Shown here in pieces: positions 9,939 through 19,088 of a stretch of 64,000 bases of DNA. The stretch spans positions 1 through 64,000 of the forward strand of contig JAERTF010000079.1 of NCBI GenBank assembly GCA_016845105.1, in the 5' to 3' direction. The translations under genes and the position numbers were made by a program. The notes beneath the pieces were generated by a model. The model ran no database searches. It worked only from the letters and a program-made list of their open reading frames with translations, and was not told the origin of the DNA. This DNA is from Bacteroidota bacterium. Its GTDB lineage: Bacteria > Bacteroidota > Bacteroidia > Bacteroidales > F082. The first letter of the stretch is position 1; each line of letters starts with the position of its first letter.

Positions 9939-12365
9939 ATGAAAAATAACTTCAGAACCACCCTACTTTTTTTAGTATCAGTATTTTGCCTTTTTATAAC
10001 ACAAAGTCAAACAGCGCCTCAAGCAGAGCCGGTTTATGGTGGTTATGTTGAGCACATTGACAACTACTCTTTATCACCAACATCTACACGTATTTTCGCC
10101 TCTGTTTTTAGTCCAAATTCTTTATTTTATTCCTCATTTTATAATACTAATACAACAACACCAACATTCACTGGTTGGACTGTTGTACCTGATTTGGATG
10201 CAACGGCTGGTTACGGCAGCATTCACCGTTTTGCTGTAGATGAAGTTTCTGGATTTATTTATGCAGCTACTGAACTTGGTGATTTTATTGCAACGGGAAT
10301 TTCTTCTGGATCGATATACAAAATTGGTTCTTACCCCATAGAGGCCATAGAAGTTTATAATTCACGTCTTTTTTATGAACGTGTCCTTGGTAATGAAGAA
10401 TGGATGTATGTAAGTGATTTGGATGCAATGGGCAATATTATAAATGTTGATAGTAGTTTAATAGATGTAAGTCCTGGCTGGATGAATCAGTTTCCCATAG
10501 AAATTCATATAAACCCAAACAATAATCATGTATATTTATTTGTCCCCGGCTCACCTCCAACAATATATAAGTCATCAGACCCATACAACCTTATCTCGAA
10601 CTCAACTACTTGGTCTTATGTATCGCGATCCAGCATAGCCATAACGGGAAAGGAATATGTTTCGATGGGAATTGCACCAGATGGAAGATTATTTGCTGGT
10701 AGTTACGAAGGCAATAGCTCTTCATTTATGGCACAGGTTTCTTACACAGATTTTGATGGTGATCCATGGACAACCATTCCTGTTTATGAAGATTGTGGTA
10801 GGGGCGAATTGTCTATAGCTGCAAATGTAAGTGGAAACTACAACGTGTATTTCAGTCGGGTTATGAGTGCTGACAGTGGATCAACATGGAATTATACTGG
10901 TGGTGCTGATGGTTCTATAATTGCTGATCCCACCAATGGAGACTATGCATATGTGAGAACTGATTGGGGAATTGGAGTTTACGACGACGACTCTTCGTCT
11001 GTTACCGAAATCAATAGTGGCCTGCAGGCAGTTCAGGTTTTTGACTGGAGCCAAAACACAACAAAAGATACAGCTTGGGTTGCTTCAAAATCAGGAATAT
11101 GGCATGTTTCGGGATATGGAGGAACTTCACCAATCTGGAGTAGTCCAATTTGGCCCCAATATCATACTACGCCATGGACTGAAGTTGAAACATATATTAA
11201 TACTGACCCAATGTACTGTGGTAATAATGACGGAGATACCTACAAATGGACCAGCTTAAATGGATCATTTAATCTACCTGGTAGCTACGACATGCTTTTT
11301 GAAGCTCATAACGATGCATCATATCCATATTATACTTGGACCTATGGAACATATACTTCTGCAATTGCAATCGATCCATATACTACTAACGAAAGAATAT
11401 TCATTGGTTTGTATGATAAGGAGGATTGGGACGAAACAACAGAATCAATGGGTGCTGTATTTGTTGGTGAAAATACCGGATCATCATGGAGCTTTTCACA
11501 AATTGTAGCCCCACCCATGCTATACCAAGGGTGCGAAGTTAATGACATGGCAGTTGTTTTAGAAAACTCAAATAGCACCTTGTATGTTGGTGTTGAGCAC
11601 AATACAACATATGGCTATGTTTCGGGGATTTATCGTATTGAAGAAACAGCAGCATCTACCTGGTCAATCACAGAAGATCTGTTTGCAGGACCGTCATATC
11701 AATTATCGGCAACGATAATGGATCTTTTTGTCACTTCTGAGGATACAATTTATGCTTGCGGATCTGATGCATCAGGTTCAAATGTGGTTGTATATAGAAA
11801 AGCCGTTGGAGATACCTATTGGGATGTACTACCTATTTCCGGATTACCTTCGCAAGGAGTTGCTCATTCCATAACAACAAACGTATTAACTCATGATGTA
11901 TATATAGCCGTTGAAAACGAAATCTTCGTTAAAGCATTTGGAACATCTATTTGGACTCCAGTATGGTCATACCCATTGGGAACAAATATAAACTGCATAT
12001 ACTACGATGCTCTACTTGCAGGAACATCTACAGGATTATTCCTTCATTCAACAAATGTTGGAATAAATTATAATTTCCCATTTAACCCTAACCAACTAAA
12101 AATATATCCTAATCCTTTTGGTACCAATACAACAATCAATTTTGATGTATTAAATAATTTGATGCAAAGTTTTCATATTTATGATATCAATGGTAAGCTA
12201 GTTAATACCCTACTAAACAATAGTCTTGCAAAAGGAAATTATAATATTAACTGGAAAGGAGTTGATAGCAATGGGCATCTTCTTCCAAACGGAATTTACT
12301 TTTATAAGGCTAACCTTGGCGAAAAAACATATTCTGGTAAAATAATTCTTCATCGTAATAAATAG
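9939..12365 (+). CDS. T9SS-secreted beta-propeller-like protein
   Basis: This 808-residue exported protein starts with a signal peptide (MKNNFRTTLLFLVSVFCLFI, cleavage near TQSQTA). The body (about 30-690) is rich in Trp, Tyr, Gly and Asp, with recurring segments of the 'Asp-box/BNR' kind, such as IYKSSDPYN, SADSGSTWNY and WHVSGYGGT. This suggests a multi-bladed propeller similar to sortilin- or sialidase-like repeat proteins, but no catalytic residues are recognisable. The last 90 residues contain a FlgD-like/T9SS type A sorting domain: IYPNPFGTNTTINFDV, IYDINGKLVNTL, GIYFYKANLG and a final KIILHRNK. The protein should cross the outer membrane by T9SS and stay attached to the surface or be released. 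Its function is unknown; the next gene follows after 32 bp but is metabolic. Confidence 0.85.
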   Translation: MKNNFRTTLLFLVSVFCLFITQSQTAPQAEPVYGGYVEHIDNYSLSPTSTRIFASVFSPNSLFYSSFYNTNTTTPTFTGWTVVPDLDATAGYGSIHRFAVDEVSGFIYAATELGDFIATGISSGSIYKIGSYPIEAIEVYNSRLFYERVLGNEEWMYVSDLDAMGNIINVDSSLIDVSPGWMNQFPIEIHINPNNNHVYLFVPGSPPTIYKSSDPYNLISNSTTWSYVSRSSIAITGKEYVSMGIAPDGRLFAGSYEGNSSSFMAQVSYTDFDGDPWTTIPVYEDCGRGELSIAANVSGNYNVYFSRVMSADSGSTWNYTGGADGSIIADPTNGDYAYVRTDWGIGVYDDDSSSVTEINSGLQAVQVFDWSQNTTKDTAWVASKSGIWHVSGYGGTSPIWSSPIWPQYHTTPWTEVETYINTDPMYCGNNDGDTYKWTSLNGSFNLPGSYDMLFEAHNDASYPYYTWTYGTYTSAIAIDPYTTNERIFIGLYDKEDWDETTESMGAVFVGENTGSSWSFSQIVAPPMLYQGCEVNDMAVVLENSNSTLYVGVEHNTTYGYVSGIYRIEETAASTWSITEDLFAGPSYQLSATIMDLFVTSEDTIYACGSDASGSNVVVYRKAVGDTYWDVLPISGLPSQGVAHSITTNVLTHDVYIAVENEIFVKAFGTSIWTPVWSYPLGTNINCIYYDALLAGTSTGLFLHSTNVGINYNFPFNPNQLKIYPNPFGTNTTINFDVLNNLMQSFHIYDINGKLVNTLLNNSLAKGNYNINWKGVDSNGHLLPNGIYFYKANLGEKTYSGKIILHRNK

Positions 12366-12376
12366 TTTTGTTTGAC

Positions 12377-12384
12377 TATTTTTG
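12377..12384 (+). promoter_or_regulatory. candidate -7 box of the alcohol dehydrogenase gene
   Basis: TATTTTTG matches TAnnTTTG exactly, 13 bp before the ATG at 12398. A second match, TAGTTTTG, lies at 12363-12370. Neither has a clear TTTG at the right spacing upstream. Confidence 0.3.
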
Positions 12385-12397
12385 AAAAAAAATAGAT

Positions 12398-13540
12398 ATG
12401 GAAAACTTTGTAGCTTATAATCCAACACGACTTCATTTTGGAGAAAATATAGTTGAAAACCTAGGAACAACGGTTAAACAATATGGTAAAAAGGCTTTAT
12501 TAATTTGTGGAAAAGGATCAGTAAAAAAATATGGTTATTTCGACCAAGTAATTTCACAACTCCAATCTTCAGGTATTGAAGTTGTTGAATATTCAGGAAT
12601 TAAATCAAATCCAATTATCGAAGATGTTGAAAAAGCAATACAACTTGGTAAAAAGAACAATATTGATGTCATTGTTGCTCTTGGTGGTGGCAGTGTAATT
12701 GATTCCTCTAAAATTGTCTCACTTGGAATACCAACAGATGATAACCCATGGGATTTTATGACATGGAAACTAAATCCAGAAAAGGCTATTCCGATTGTAA
12801 CAATACTAACACTGGCTGCAACAGGAACTGAAATGAATGCTGCTGCTGTTGTTCAAAATCACACGACCGGGCAAAAAGTGGGTTATGTTAACCCTCTAAT
12901 GTTTCCCAAAGATTCATTTCTAGACCCATCATTTACAGTCTCTGTACCTAAAAATTATACTTCATTTGGCATAGTTGATTTAATTGCTCATTCACTGGAA
13001 GCCTTTTTTGGAAAAGGTGAACCATCGGTAATTGACCAAATAACAATTGATATTATTAAAGATGCAGTTAAGTTTGGTCCATTACTAATGAATGATCTTA
13101 CGAATGTTGAATTAAGAGCTAAGATTATGCTAGATGCTACCCTTGCTTTAAATGGACTAACTACCTATGGCAAAAAGAGTGGTGATTGGGGTGTTCATGC
13201 CCTTGGTCATGAGCTATCATTACTATTCGACACACCCCATGGAGCATCGCTGAGTATTGTTTATCCAGCATGGTTAAAATTAATGCAGCCTAGAATCTCG
13301 GAGCGAATAATCACTCTTGGAAAAGGGGTTTTTGGGGTGAATTCGGCTGAAGAAACAATAGATAGTTTTATTGATTTCTTTAAAAAAATTGAGTCTCCTG
13401 TTTTGCTAAATGAGATCGGAATTAATGAAAACAAAAGAGGCTTGATTATTGAACAATATGCAAAAAACAAAGTCTCGGGTATGAACCATGATCTTAGTGA
13501 AGATGATCATAAAAAGATTGTTGATTTCATGTTCGCGTAA
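12398..13540 (+). CDS. iron-containing alcohol dehydrogenase (BDH/YqhD-like)
   Basis: This 380-residue group III alcohol dehydrogenase uses NAD(P)H to interconvert aldehydes or ketones and alcohols in the cytoplasm. The N-terminal half is the dinucleotide domain, with NPTRLHFGENIVENLG at residues 4-19 and GGGSVIDSSK near residue 95. The second half is the helical metal domain: ATGTEMN (about 143-149), DLIAHSLEAFF (about 193-203; His is a metal ligand), then HALGHELS and DTPHGASLSIVYPAW (about 264-288) containing the remaining metal and active-site histidines. Everything expected for Fe2+ or Zn2+ coordination is present. The best-known relatives are butanol dehydrogenases and YqhD, often involved in fermentation or aldehyde detoxification; the true substrate is unknown. 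Confidence 0.94.
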   Translation: MENFVAYNPTRLHFGENIVENLGTTVKQYGKKALLICGKGSVKKYGYFDQVISQLQSSGIEVVEYSGIKSNPIIEDVEKAIQLGKKNNIDVIVALGGGSVIDSSKIVSLGIPTDDNPWDFMTWKLNPEKAIPIVTILTLAATGTEMNAAAVVQNHTTGQKVGYVNPLMFPKDSFLDPSFTVSVPKNYTSFGIVDLIAHSLEAFFGKGEPSVIDQITIDIIKDAVKFGPLLMNDLTNVELRAKIMLDATLALNGLTTYGKKSGDWGVHALGHELSLLFDTPHGASLSIVYPAWLKLMQPRISERIITLGKGVFGVNSAEETIDSFIDFFKKIESPVLLNEIGINENKRGLIIEQYAKNKVSGMNHDLSEDDHKKIVDFMFA

Positions 13541-13683
13541 AGTCTAATTCTTTACCCACTATTATTTCCTTTGTGCCATGGTTTGTATCATGTAACCTTA
13601 TTGCTTTATCAAGGTATAATAATTTTACAATCTTGTGTTACTGTGATTTTATGATAACAGATACTTAAGTTTGAACTTTTTTT

Positions 13684-13691
13684 TATCTTTG
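13684..13691 (+). promoter_or_regulatory. candidate -7 box of the hybrid kinase gene
   Basis: TATCTTTG is an exact TAnnTTTG, 19 bp upstream of the ATG at 13711. No well-placed TTTG is seen 19-21 bp upstream; the nearest TTTG (13670-13673) is too close. Confidence 0.35.
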
Positions 13692-13710
13692 AAAAAACAA
13701 GCAATCAAAC

Positions 13711-15360
13711 ATGAAAAATAAGCAACGAACCGGACATAGTCCGGAGGTAGAGAATATTCTACTAAAGAAGCGAATACTTAAACTGGAAAGTAAAATTGCT
13801 GCACTTGAGTTAATAGGCTCATTACCACCGACTTCAAATAATATTTACAACGATATACTTGATAATATTCCTCTTGCCATTCTTAGTCTTGATACCAATG
13901 GGTACCTTCAGCTTACCAACAATTCATTTGTTAAACTATTTGATTTTGATAAAACAAAACTTAACACCAAACTTCATATCAATAAATTCAAACCTTTTGT
14001 AAACACTATATTACTTAAGAAAATAAATAAGCTGCTGGACAATCAAATGCAGTTTGATCATGAAATAAAGCTTGGTGAAATTGGTAATAATGATAATAGG
14101 TTTAGGTCGAGAGGAATTACCATTGTTTCTGATGAGGACGAAGTAGTTTCCTACATGATTATTATAGGTGATATTACAAAAAGAAAACTTGCTGAAAAAA
14201 ACTTAATAAAAGCGAAAGAAAAAGCTGAAGAGGCGAATATGCTAAAAACTGCTTTTCTGAGTAATCTTTCGCATGAAATAAGAACACCTCTTAATCATAT
14301 ACTTGGCTTTTTAGAATTATTGCTCATTGATAGTACATCTCAAACTGAAAGAGAAGAATACTCTACAATTGTACGTGGAAGTAGTGAGATTTTGTTAAAA
14401 CGAATTGATGACATTATTGATATTTCAAAGATTGAGACAGGTCAAATGGATATTAATAAAGAAAGGGTTAATGTAATTGAGTTTTTGTTTGACTTATATG
14501 AAGATTGCAAAAATTTTCAAACCAAATATAAAAAAGAGTCTGTTGAGTTTATTGTTAATACATTGCATGATTATACTAATGTTGTATTACTAACAGACCC
14601 CGTAAAGCTTCGCCAAATAATTTTTAGTTTTGTTGACAATGCATTCATTTTTACTCATGAAGGAAAAGTTGAAATTGGATTCAATATAAAAGATAAAAAC
14701 GGGATTTGCTTCTATGTGAAAGATACTGGTGTTGGTATTGAATCAAAACACCACGAGAGTATTTTTGAACATTTCCGTCAAGTTGATAATTCATCAACCC
14801 GAAAAATAGGTGGTTCAGGTCTTGGTTTAGCTATATCAAGAGGTCTATCAACGCTATTAAATGGAACCATTTGGGTCCAGTCGAAACCAGGAATAGGATC
14901 AGCATTTTATCTTAACCTTCCTGAATCAATAATATCTCTTGAAACCAAATCAACAACTCAATCCATTACAGATAATGTATATGACTGGAAAAACTCCACA
15001 ATTTTAATAGCTGAATATGAAGAGGTTGATTACAACCTCCTAAGGGTAATTTTAGGTAAAACCAGAGCACATTTACTAAGAGCTAAAACTGGTGATGAAG
15101 CCATAAGGTTATATCATGAAAATAAACCGGACCTAATTTTAATCAATTTCGACCTTCCTGTTATAAATGGTGAGGAATTTGCTAAAATAATAAAGTCGAA
15201 AGATGCAATGATCCCAATTGTTGCTCAAATCGATTTTGCAAATGAGGGCGATATTAGTAGAGCAAAAACTGCAGGCATCGACAAATTACTTACCAAACCA
15301 ATTCAAAAAAACAATTTGTTAAATACGATTAATGACTTCATTATTAATAGCTGGTTTTAA
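13711..15360 (+). CDS. hybrid histidine kinase (PAS-HisKA-HATPase-REC)
   Basis: This 549-residue protein has no signal peptide or membrane segment, so it is a cytoplasmic sensor. After a short coiled-coil-like start, a PAS domain covers about 45-160 (ILDNIPLAILSLDTNGYL). The dimerisation/phosphoacceptor domain follows with FLSNLSHEIRTPLNHILGF; the phosphorylated histidine is His188. The ATPase domain shows an N-box (FVDNAFIFTHEG), a G1 box (VKDTGVGI) and a G2 box (GGSGLGLAIS), about 300-400. A C-terminal receiver domain (about 428-545) has its acceptor Asp481 in LINFDLPVINGEEF and a Lys in LLTKP. Phosphate can thus pass from His188 to Asp481. There is no DNA-binding output domain, so a separate phosphotransfer protein or regulator is needed and none is adjacent. 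Confidence 0.93.
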   Translation: MKNKQRTGHSPEVENILLKKRILKLESKIAALELIGSLPPTSNNIYNDILDNIPLAILSLDTNGYLQLTNNSFVKLFDFDKTKLNTKLHINKFKPFVNTILLKKINKLLDNQMQFDHEIKLGEIGNNDNRFRSRGITIVSDEDEVVSYMIIIGDITKRKLAEKNLIKAKEKAEEANMLKTAFLSNLSHEIRTPLNHILGFLELLLIDSTSQTEREEYSTIVRGSSEILLKRIDDIIDISKIETGQMDINKERVNVIEFLFDLYEDCKNFQTKYKKESVEFIVNTLHDYTNVVLLTDPVKLRQIIFSFVDNAFIFTHEGKVEIGFNIKDKNGICFYVKDTGVGIESKHHESIFEHFRQVDNSSTRKIGGSGLGLAISRGLSTLLNGTIWVQSKPGIGSAFYLNLPESIISLETKSTTQSITDNVYDWKNSTILIAEYEEVDYNLLRVILGKTRAHLLRAKTGDEAIRLYHENKPDLILINFDLPVINGEEFAKIIKSKDAMIPIVAQIDFANEGDISRAKTAGIDKLLTKPIQKNNLLNTINDFIINSWF

Positions 15361-15371
15361 TCCCATTTTGA

Positions 15372-15401
15372 AAACCGGCTTTATGTAAAAGCATCTGGTT
15401 T
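15372..15401 (+). terminator. imperfect hairpin, possible terminator of the hybrid kinase gene
   Basis: Outer arms AAACC/GGTTT (15372-15376 and 15397-15401) and inner arms GCTTT/AAAGC (15378-15382 and 15388-15392) can pair, with a small asymmetric bulge. It begins 12 bp after the stop codon. No clear T-run follows, so the call is weak. Confidence 0.3.
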
Positions 15402-15603
15402 CTAATCATCATATTTTAAATAACTAATATCAAATGATATTTTTATACTAAGTGCTAGTAACCAAAGATAAAAGTCTCCCAAATAAAACAACATTTTGTG
15501 CAACCATTCATTAAACTATTATGTCATCCTTTTTGATTTGATGGTATTTTACTACCTTGCCGAAAATTTTAAAAAAACCACTAATCGGTTATAAATATTC
15601 TGC

Positions 15604-16152
15604 ATGGAGTTTGATAGTACCTTCATAAAAAAGCTAAAGGAAAACGACTCGAAAGCGCAGCGGATTTTTTATCAGCAGCTTGCGCCTAAGATGTATGGCA
15701 TATGCCTTCGCTTTGCTTTAATTAATGAAGATGCAGATGATATATTACAAGATGGATTCATTAGGGTGTTTCGGCACATTAAGGATTTTAGAGGCGAAGG
15801 CTCACTTGAAGGCTGGGTTCGTCGAACTATTGTTAACACTGCAATAAACTATTATAAAAAGAAAATTAAACAAGGAATAAATACTGATTTAGAGTATGTA
15901 AAAGGAAAAGTAAAAGAAGAAAATAATATAGTTGAAAAGATGTCTTGTGACGAGCTGCTGGTTTTGATTAATGAATTACCACCAGGTTACAGAATGGTTT
16001 TTAACCTAAATGTAATCGAAGGATATACACACAAAGAAATCGGCAAAATACTTGAGATAAGTGAAAATACTTCAAAATCTCAACTTTCAAGAGCAAGAGC
16101 ATCGCTTCAGAAGAAAATTTTTTCAATAAGAGATAGAGAGCAAATTGAATAA
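15604..16152 (+). CDS. ECF-type RNA polymerase sigma factor
   Basis: This 182-residue protein has only sigma regions 2 and 4, the layout of extracytoplasmic-function sigma factors. Region 2 (about 20-90) contains RIFYQQLAPKMYGIC and the core-binding DADDILQDGFIRVFRHIKDF. Region 4 (about 120-175) has LPPGYRMVFNLNVIEGYTH, EIGKILEISENTSKSQLSRA and RASLQKKIF, the helix-turn-helix that reads the -35 element. It directs RNA polymerase to a private set of promoters. Its last 8 bp overlap the next gene, which encodes a membrane-anchored protein that looks like its controller. The PKD/T9SS gene follows 11 bp after that, so the three-gene unit links envelope sensing with surface-protein output. Confidence 0.93.
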   Translation: MEFDSTFIKKLKENDSKAQRIFYQQLAPKMYGICLRFALINEDADDILQDGFIRVFRHIKDFRGEGSLEGWVRRTIVNTAINYYKKKIKQGINTDLEYVKGKVKEENNIVEKMSCDELLVLINELPPGYRMVFNLNVIEGYTHKEIGKILEISENTSKSQLSRARASLQKKIFSIRDREQIE

Positions 16153-17500
16153 TAATACTGAAAATATCGACAATCTTGTAAAGGACAAATTTGAATCTTT
16201 TACCCCAACTCCCCCAGATTATATATGGGGTGAAATAGAAAAGGGTATAGTGTCATCATCAAAACCATTTTGGGCAAGAAATAGGACGTTGATTTCTGCG
16301 GCCATTCTGATATTATTGGGGCTATTAACCACATTTTTTGCGTTCAATCCTTTTTCTGATACAAATGAAACAAACAACGTTTCTGAACAAATCAATGGAA
16401 TCGAAAAACCTGCTAAACCAACCAGTACTTTTGTTGATGAAGCTACTAATTCAAAAAAGGATGTTGTAGGTGATATAATCAATCAAGAGTCAGAAAAAGT
16501 TGTTGAAAAATCCAGAGAAGTCGATTTTACTGAGCCTGTAAATGATATCAATCAAAAAGGCCCTATTCAACAAGAAACTAAAGCAGCAAATGTTAATCTT
16601 GGTAATATAACTGTCACTGAAAATAAGTTCGTCAACACTCCATTGATTAGTAACTCGCAGAAGTCATTTATGTTAGAGTATAGAAAGGAGCCATTCACAA
16701 TTGCTCAGAATGATATTTCATTTATGCCTTTTGAGCGTAATAATGTCTATGAAATACCTGATGATATTTCGGAAGAGATTAAATCAAAACCTAAGAATTC
16801 CAGATGGGAAATTGGATACTTTATTTCTCCTGAGTTAACCGAATCTGCCATTGATTCTGTTGAAATTTTAAACTCATTTAATTTTAACATAGAGCCCACA
16901 TATTTCATCAACAATAACTGGTACATACGTTCAGGCTTGGGATTTTCTTATGTACGTGATCGCGGTTTTGCTAAAATAAAATATAACACTCAAGAGTACA
17001 TGGGGTCGTATGATGATGTTTACGATATAACATTTGACACGCTGCATGGTAACATAACTCCGGTTTATCATACAAAAAAGGTTGAGGTTTGGGATTCCGT
17101 TCGACATATTTCTGTCTCCAATGTAACTAACAGCTATTTATATCTGCAGATTCCTTTAATTTTTGGCTACTCTTCAAAATCTTCAGGATCACCATTAAGC
17201 TGGTATGTAAATGCTGGTCCAGCGTTTAACATAAAAGTGAGTGAATGGATTGAAACACCAAAGCTATCAGAGCCAGATGCTGATATAATTAGCTTACAAA
17301 ATAATCTACCGACAAGAGCCAGCAATTATTTTCAATTGTGGGTTGGGGCCGGTTTAGAGTATAAATTAAATAAAAAACTATCTGTTGCTATCGAACCTGG
17401 TTACAGACACTATCTCAATAATGTTTACAATAACAAAAATAACCAAGGTCCATCAAATGGTTTTACGCTGCGGGTTGGTCTTGTATATTTAATGAAGTAA
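16145..17500 (+). CDS. membrane-anchored outer-membrane beta-barrel-like protein, possible anti-sigma regulator
   Basis: The frame starts with TTG at 16145, inside the last codons of the sigma gene (8-bp overlap), suggesting translational coupling. The first 48 residues are soluble, with a PPDYIWGEIEKGI segment like that seen in short anti-sigma N-termini. A single hydrophobic helix spans about 49-66 (LISAAILILLGLLTTFFA). A low-complexity Lys/Glu/Asn linker follows to about 220. The last 230 residues alternate polar and aromatic residues and include WYIRSGLGFSYVRDRG, YLQIPLIFGY, WYVNAGPAFNIK and a final FTLRVGLVYL, the look of a PorT/OmpW-type outer-membrane barrel. The inner-membrane anchor with a barrel-like domain is odd. 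I infer an envelope sensor that holds the sigma factor, but no anti-sigma domain is proven. Confidence 0.7.
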   Translation: MNNNTENIDNLVKDKFESFTPTPPDYIWGEIEKGIVSSSKPFWARNRTLISAAILILLGLLTTFFAFNPFSDTNETNNVSEQINGIEKPAKPTSTFVDEATNSKKDVVGDIINQESEKVVEKSREVDFTEPVNDINQKGPIQQETKAANVNLGNITVTENKFVNTPLISNSQKSFMLEYRKEPFTIAQNDISFMPFERNNVYEIPDDISEEIKSKPKNSRWEIGYFISPELTESAIDSVEILNSFNFNIEPTYFINNNWYIRSGLGFSYVRDRGFAKIKYNTQEYMGSYDDVYDITFDTLHGNITPVYHTKKVEVWDSVRHISVSNVTNSYLYLQIPLIFGYSSKSSGSPLSWYVNAGPAFNIKVSEWIETPKLSEPDADIISLQNNLPTRASNYFQLWVGAGLEYKLNKKLSVAIEPGYRHYLNNVYNNKNNQGPSNGFTLRVGLVYLMK

Positions 17501-17511
17501 AGAATTAAATA

Positions 17512-19086
17512 ATGAAGTTTTCAAATTTGAATAGAAATTTATATAGGGCATTTGTATCACTTATAGTACTATTGTCCATTCCCAATACTTCTTTTGCTTT
17601 GAATTCAGTAAATCAAGTAGTTATTTCCGGACAAGTAACAAACTATGAGTTTGGAAACCCGGTTGATGGCCATACAATATTTATTGTGAGCGATTCCACA
17701 CAAGACGGGTTTAGCGGCTATTCCAAAAAAGTTTATACTGATTCAGAAGGATATTATTATGATACAATTGCAACTAACGAAAACAAAGGTTCATTAATCA
17801 TTTATACATTAGACTATTATGGAAAAATGGTTGATACAACTGTATATTTTAGATTTTTAGATCGATCAAATAGTATGATAATAGCCGACTTTAGATTGTA
17901 TTTACCAATAATATCAGAACAGCTCCAAGCACGTTTTAAATATGTTCAAAAACAAAGTGGAAACAGAGCCGAATATAATTTCTTCGACCAAACTAATAAT
18001 AATCATATAATTAGCAGATATTGGGAATTTGGTGATGGAACAACATCAGCAGTTCAAAACCCGGTACATACATATAATTCCTTTGGTTTGTTTAAAGTAT
18101 CTTTAACAATAGTTGCTTACTCTAATGGTTCAATTGATACAAGTACAATTTCAAAGCAGTTTTATATCAGCCAAACAGAGTTTTGTCATTTGGGCGGGCA
18201 TGTTTTTTCAGAATATTTTCCAATTGATATGGGATATGCATATTTGTATTATTTAGATTCAGCAAAAAGTTATATTCCCATAGACACAATGTCGTTCGAT
18301 ACGTTGGGCTATTACTATTTTTATCAAATTCCAGTAGGTGATTATATTGTAAAGGCAGAGCCTATGGTTGAATCTGATTTCTATGGCATACTCTTACCAT
18401 CATATTTTGGTAACACTATGTTTTGGGAAGAGGCCGAAACAATTAGTTTGACAAATACTTCTTGGGAATATAATATCAAATTAAATTATGCTGAAGGATT
18501 CTCAATAGGTTCGGGTGGTATTAGTGGTAACATTGAATATGTAGGCGCCAATAGATACTCTGATGGTTATTCGGCCAAGGGAGTAAATATCTATTTATAT
18601 GATGATTATGACAACTTATTAACTTGTCATTACTCAGATGATTTTGGTGATTTTGCATTTGATTTGATTGAGTTAAATACTTATTGGATATACCCTGAGG
18701 TAACAGGCATTAATTCTGACAAGATAAAGATAATGTTAACACCAGACGACCCTGTGGTTAATGACCTGGAAATAAATCTATTGTCGGGCAATATAAACTC
18801 CATTGATCCAGAAAATGGAATAACTAGTCCCGATTTGGTAGGTTTACCTTTTCCAAATCCTGTTTCAGGGATTCTTTCAATTCCCATTATTTCGGATGCC
18901 AACACTTCTATATCATACAATATATATGATACTTATGGTCGTTTTGTAACATCCAATGTTGTGAATGCAGGTATCATTTCAGGTAGTTTTGAAATCCCCA
19001 TATCAAACTTAGATAACGGCTCATACATCGTTCAAACAAAAGTTGACAAGCAGGTATACAACAGGGTATTTGTGGTTATGAAGTAA
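17512..19086 (+). CDS. PKD-domain T9SS surface protein
   Basis: This 524-residue exported protein has a signal peptide ending near TSFALNSV (about residue 30). A beta-sandwich (about 35-130, VVISGQVTNYEFGNPVDGH, of the carboxypeptidase-regulatory-like kind) precedes a PKD domain (about 140-225), recognised by YWEFGDGTTSAVQNPVHTY. A second regulatory-like repeat (HLGGHVFSEYFPIDMG) and a third (GISGNIEYVGANRYSDG) follow. The C-terminus is a T9SS type A sorting domain: FPNPVSGILSIPII, YNIYDTYGRFV, LDNGSYIVQTKVDKQVYN and a final VFVVMK. It is the last gene of the sigma-factor operon, 11 bp after the barrel-like gene, and converges on the TrhA gene with a gap of only 2 bp. It is probably a structural or adhesive surface protein. 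Confidence 0.85.
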   Translation: MKFSNLNRNLYRAFVSLIVLLSIPNTSFALNSVNQVVISGQVTNYEFGNPVDGHTIFIVSDSTQDGFSGYSKKVYTDSEGYYYDTIATNENKGSLIIYTLDYYGKMVDTTVYFRFLDRSNSMIIADFRLYLPIISEQLQARFKYVQKQSGNRAEYNFFDQTNNNHIISRYWEFGDGTTSAVQNPVHTYNSFGLFKVSLTIVAYSNGSIDTSTISKQFYISQTEFCHLGGHVFSEYFPIDMGYAYLYYLDSAKSYIPIDTMSFDTLGYYYFYQIPVGDYIVKAEPMVESDFYGILLPSYFGNTMFWEEAETISLTNTSWEYNIKLNYAEGFSIGSGGISGNIEYVGANRYSDGYSAKGVNIYLYDDYDNLLTCHYSDDFGDFAFDLIELNTYWIYPEVTGINSDKIKIMLTPDDPVVNDLEINLLSGNINSIDPENGITSPDLVGLPFPNPVSGILSIPIISDANTSISYNIYDTYGRFVTSNVVNAGIISGSFEIPISNLDNGSYIVQTKVDKQVYNRVFVVMK

Positions 19087-19088
19087 AC

